Positions 28,860 through 29,518 of a stretch of 29,518 nt of DNA are shown piece by piece. Where the stretch lies: positions 1 through 29,518 of the forward strand of contig JWZX01002474.1 in assembly GCA_001275005.1 (NCBI GenBank), given 5' to 3'. The notes under the pieces were generated by a model. The model searched no databases, was not told where the DNA came from, and was given only the letters and a program-made list of their open reading frames with translations. Position 1 is the first letter of the stretch, and each line of letters begins with the position of its first letter. The position numbers were made by a program, and so were the translations under genes. The DNA is from Chrysochromulina tobinii (Eukaryota > Haptophyta > Prymnesiales > Chrysochromulinaceae).

Positions 28860-29518
28860 TCACAGGAGGGGCACCTGCTTGACCGTGGCGGAGAGTTCCT
28901 CCTCCCTGGCCATCATCTCCTTCAGAGCGTCGAGCCGACCTTGCAATTCTGAGACGATGCGTTGCTTGGCCGCGAGGACCTTCTCGAGCGCGCCCGCGTA
29001 CTCGTCGACAGAGCAGCCATCGGGCTGCTGTAGGTCGGCGAGCATCGTTCGCTCCTGCTCGAGCAGCAGCTCGTCCGCCTCGACCGCCTCGCGGTGCTGC
29101 GCCACCAGCACCTCCTCCGCGCGCGAGACCGCCGCGACCGACTTGAAGAAGTTGCCCACGTCCTCCACACCGGAGGCGCCGAGCAACTTAGCCGCGAGCT
29201 GGTCGGCGCTGAAAGAGCAGCCGAGCGCCTCGTCGATGGCTTCCTCCTCCGCGGCGCGCACTCGCGCGCTGCTCTGTCGGGAGATTGCGTCTGGCCGCTC
29301 GGGCTCGTCAAAGCTCAGGGGCAGCGGCGGCGGCGGCGGTGGCGGACTTCGGCGCGGCGGCGGCGGGATGTTGCTCTGTTGCTGAGGACGCGGCGGTGGT
29401 TGCTGCGGCGGCGATGCCGTTGAAGCGCCGTCCTGAGCGTTGGAGGGACCTCGCCTCGAGGCAGCGGGTGCGGGCGCAGGAGCAGCGCCGTCCTGAGCGG
29501 ATGCAGCCACGGCCGTGC
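28860..29518 (-). CDS. Kinesin-13-like C-terminal part, gene continues past right edge
   Basis: The frame is open from the window end; the stop is TGA at 28862-28860. It holds a Pro/Gln-rich disordered stretch, an acidic/Arg-rich segment, then a coiled coil. The sequence EEVLVAQHREAVEADELLLE, then ERTMLADLQQPDG, VDEYAGALEKVLAAKQRIVS and ELQGRLDALKEMMAREEEL follows the tail pattern of kinesin-13 (MCAK/KIF2): EE-x-L/V-x-x-HR, then D-x-Y...LE-x-IL-x-x-K, then EEE. From family knowledge, kinesin-13 depolymerises microtubule ends in mitosis and flagellar length control, and this tail mediates dimerisation. The motor domain would lie outside the window, so the assignment rests on the tail alone. 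Confidence 0.55.
   Translation of the reverse strand, partial: TAVAASAQDGAAPAPAPAASRRGPSNAQDGASTASPPQQPPPRPQQQSNIPPPPRRSPPPPPPPLPLSFDEPERPDAISRQSSARVRAAEEEAIDEALGCSFSADQLAAKLLGASGVEDVGNFFKSVAAVSRAEEVLVAQHREAVEADELLLEQERTMLADLQQPDGCSVDEYAGALEKVLAAKQRIVSELQGRLDALKEMMAREEELSATVKQVPLL

Overview
The window looks like nuclear DNA of a GC-rich unicellular alga, most likely a haptophyte. Supporting signs are spliced genes with GT-AG introns (several with GTGCGC donors), long Ser/Pro-rich linkers, plastid-type signal-plus-transit leaders, and eukaryotic housekeeping genes (DYRK kinase, NVL-type AAA ATPase, kinesin-13 tail, MATE transporter). The species is inferred from gene character only.

Left part (1-6740). 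A plus-strand gene entering from the left edge encodes a Ser/Pro linker, an SEA-like domain, one membrane span and a cytoplasmic TIR-like domain. On the minus strand follow a GT31-like glycosyltransferase, a small CMC4-like CHCH exon and a broken ankyrin-type gene. A plus-strand repeat-rich membrane protein (4425-6740) carries a diverged copy of the same SEA-like domain.

Middle part (7543-16446). This is probably one very large plus-strand surface-protein gene, or two adjacent ones. It has a signal peptide, a Cys-rich repeat region, a Pro-rich linker, a right-handed beta-helix region, Cys/Pro-rich linkers, and the SEA-like plus membrane-span module again, without TIR. The beta-helix is encoded by six near-identical exons of 75-78 nt, one coil each, all phase 0. 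They are embedded in a tandem array of about 22 intron-like units of 72-121 nt. Between consecutive units sit 15 spacers of exactly 3 or 6 nt, each with an AG before and a GT after, and none containing a stop codon. I read these as candidate micro-exons and consider this the most remarkable structure in the window.

Right part (17485-29518). It holds a three-exon DYRK kinase (minus), a conserved plastid membrane protein (plus, divergent from the kinase), a two-exon NVL/Rix7-like AAA ATPase (minus) whose intron is a minisatellite, a tyrosine recombinase with all catalytic residues (minus, probably a Crypton-like mobile element), a plastid-type MATE transporter (plus), and the 3' end of a kinesin-13-like gene (minus) leaving the right edge.

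The three SEA-like proteins suggest a locally expanded family of surface receptors. Two of them are recent duplicates, including their 3' flanks, that differ by presence or absence of the TIR block. The beta-helix exon and intron array of the middle gene is an attractive candidate for structural diversification of the ectodomain.
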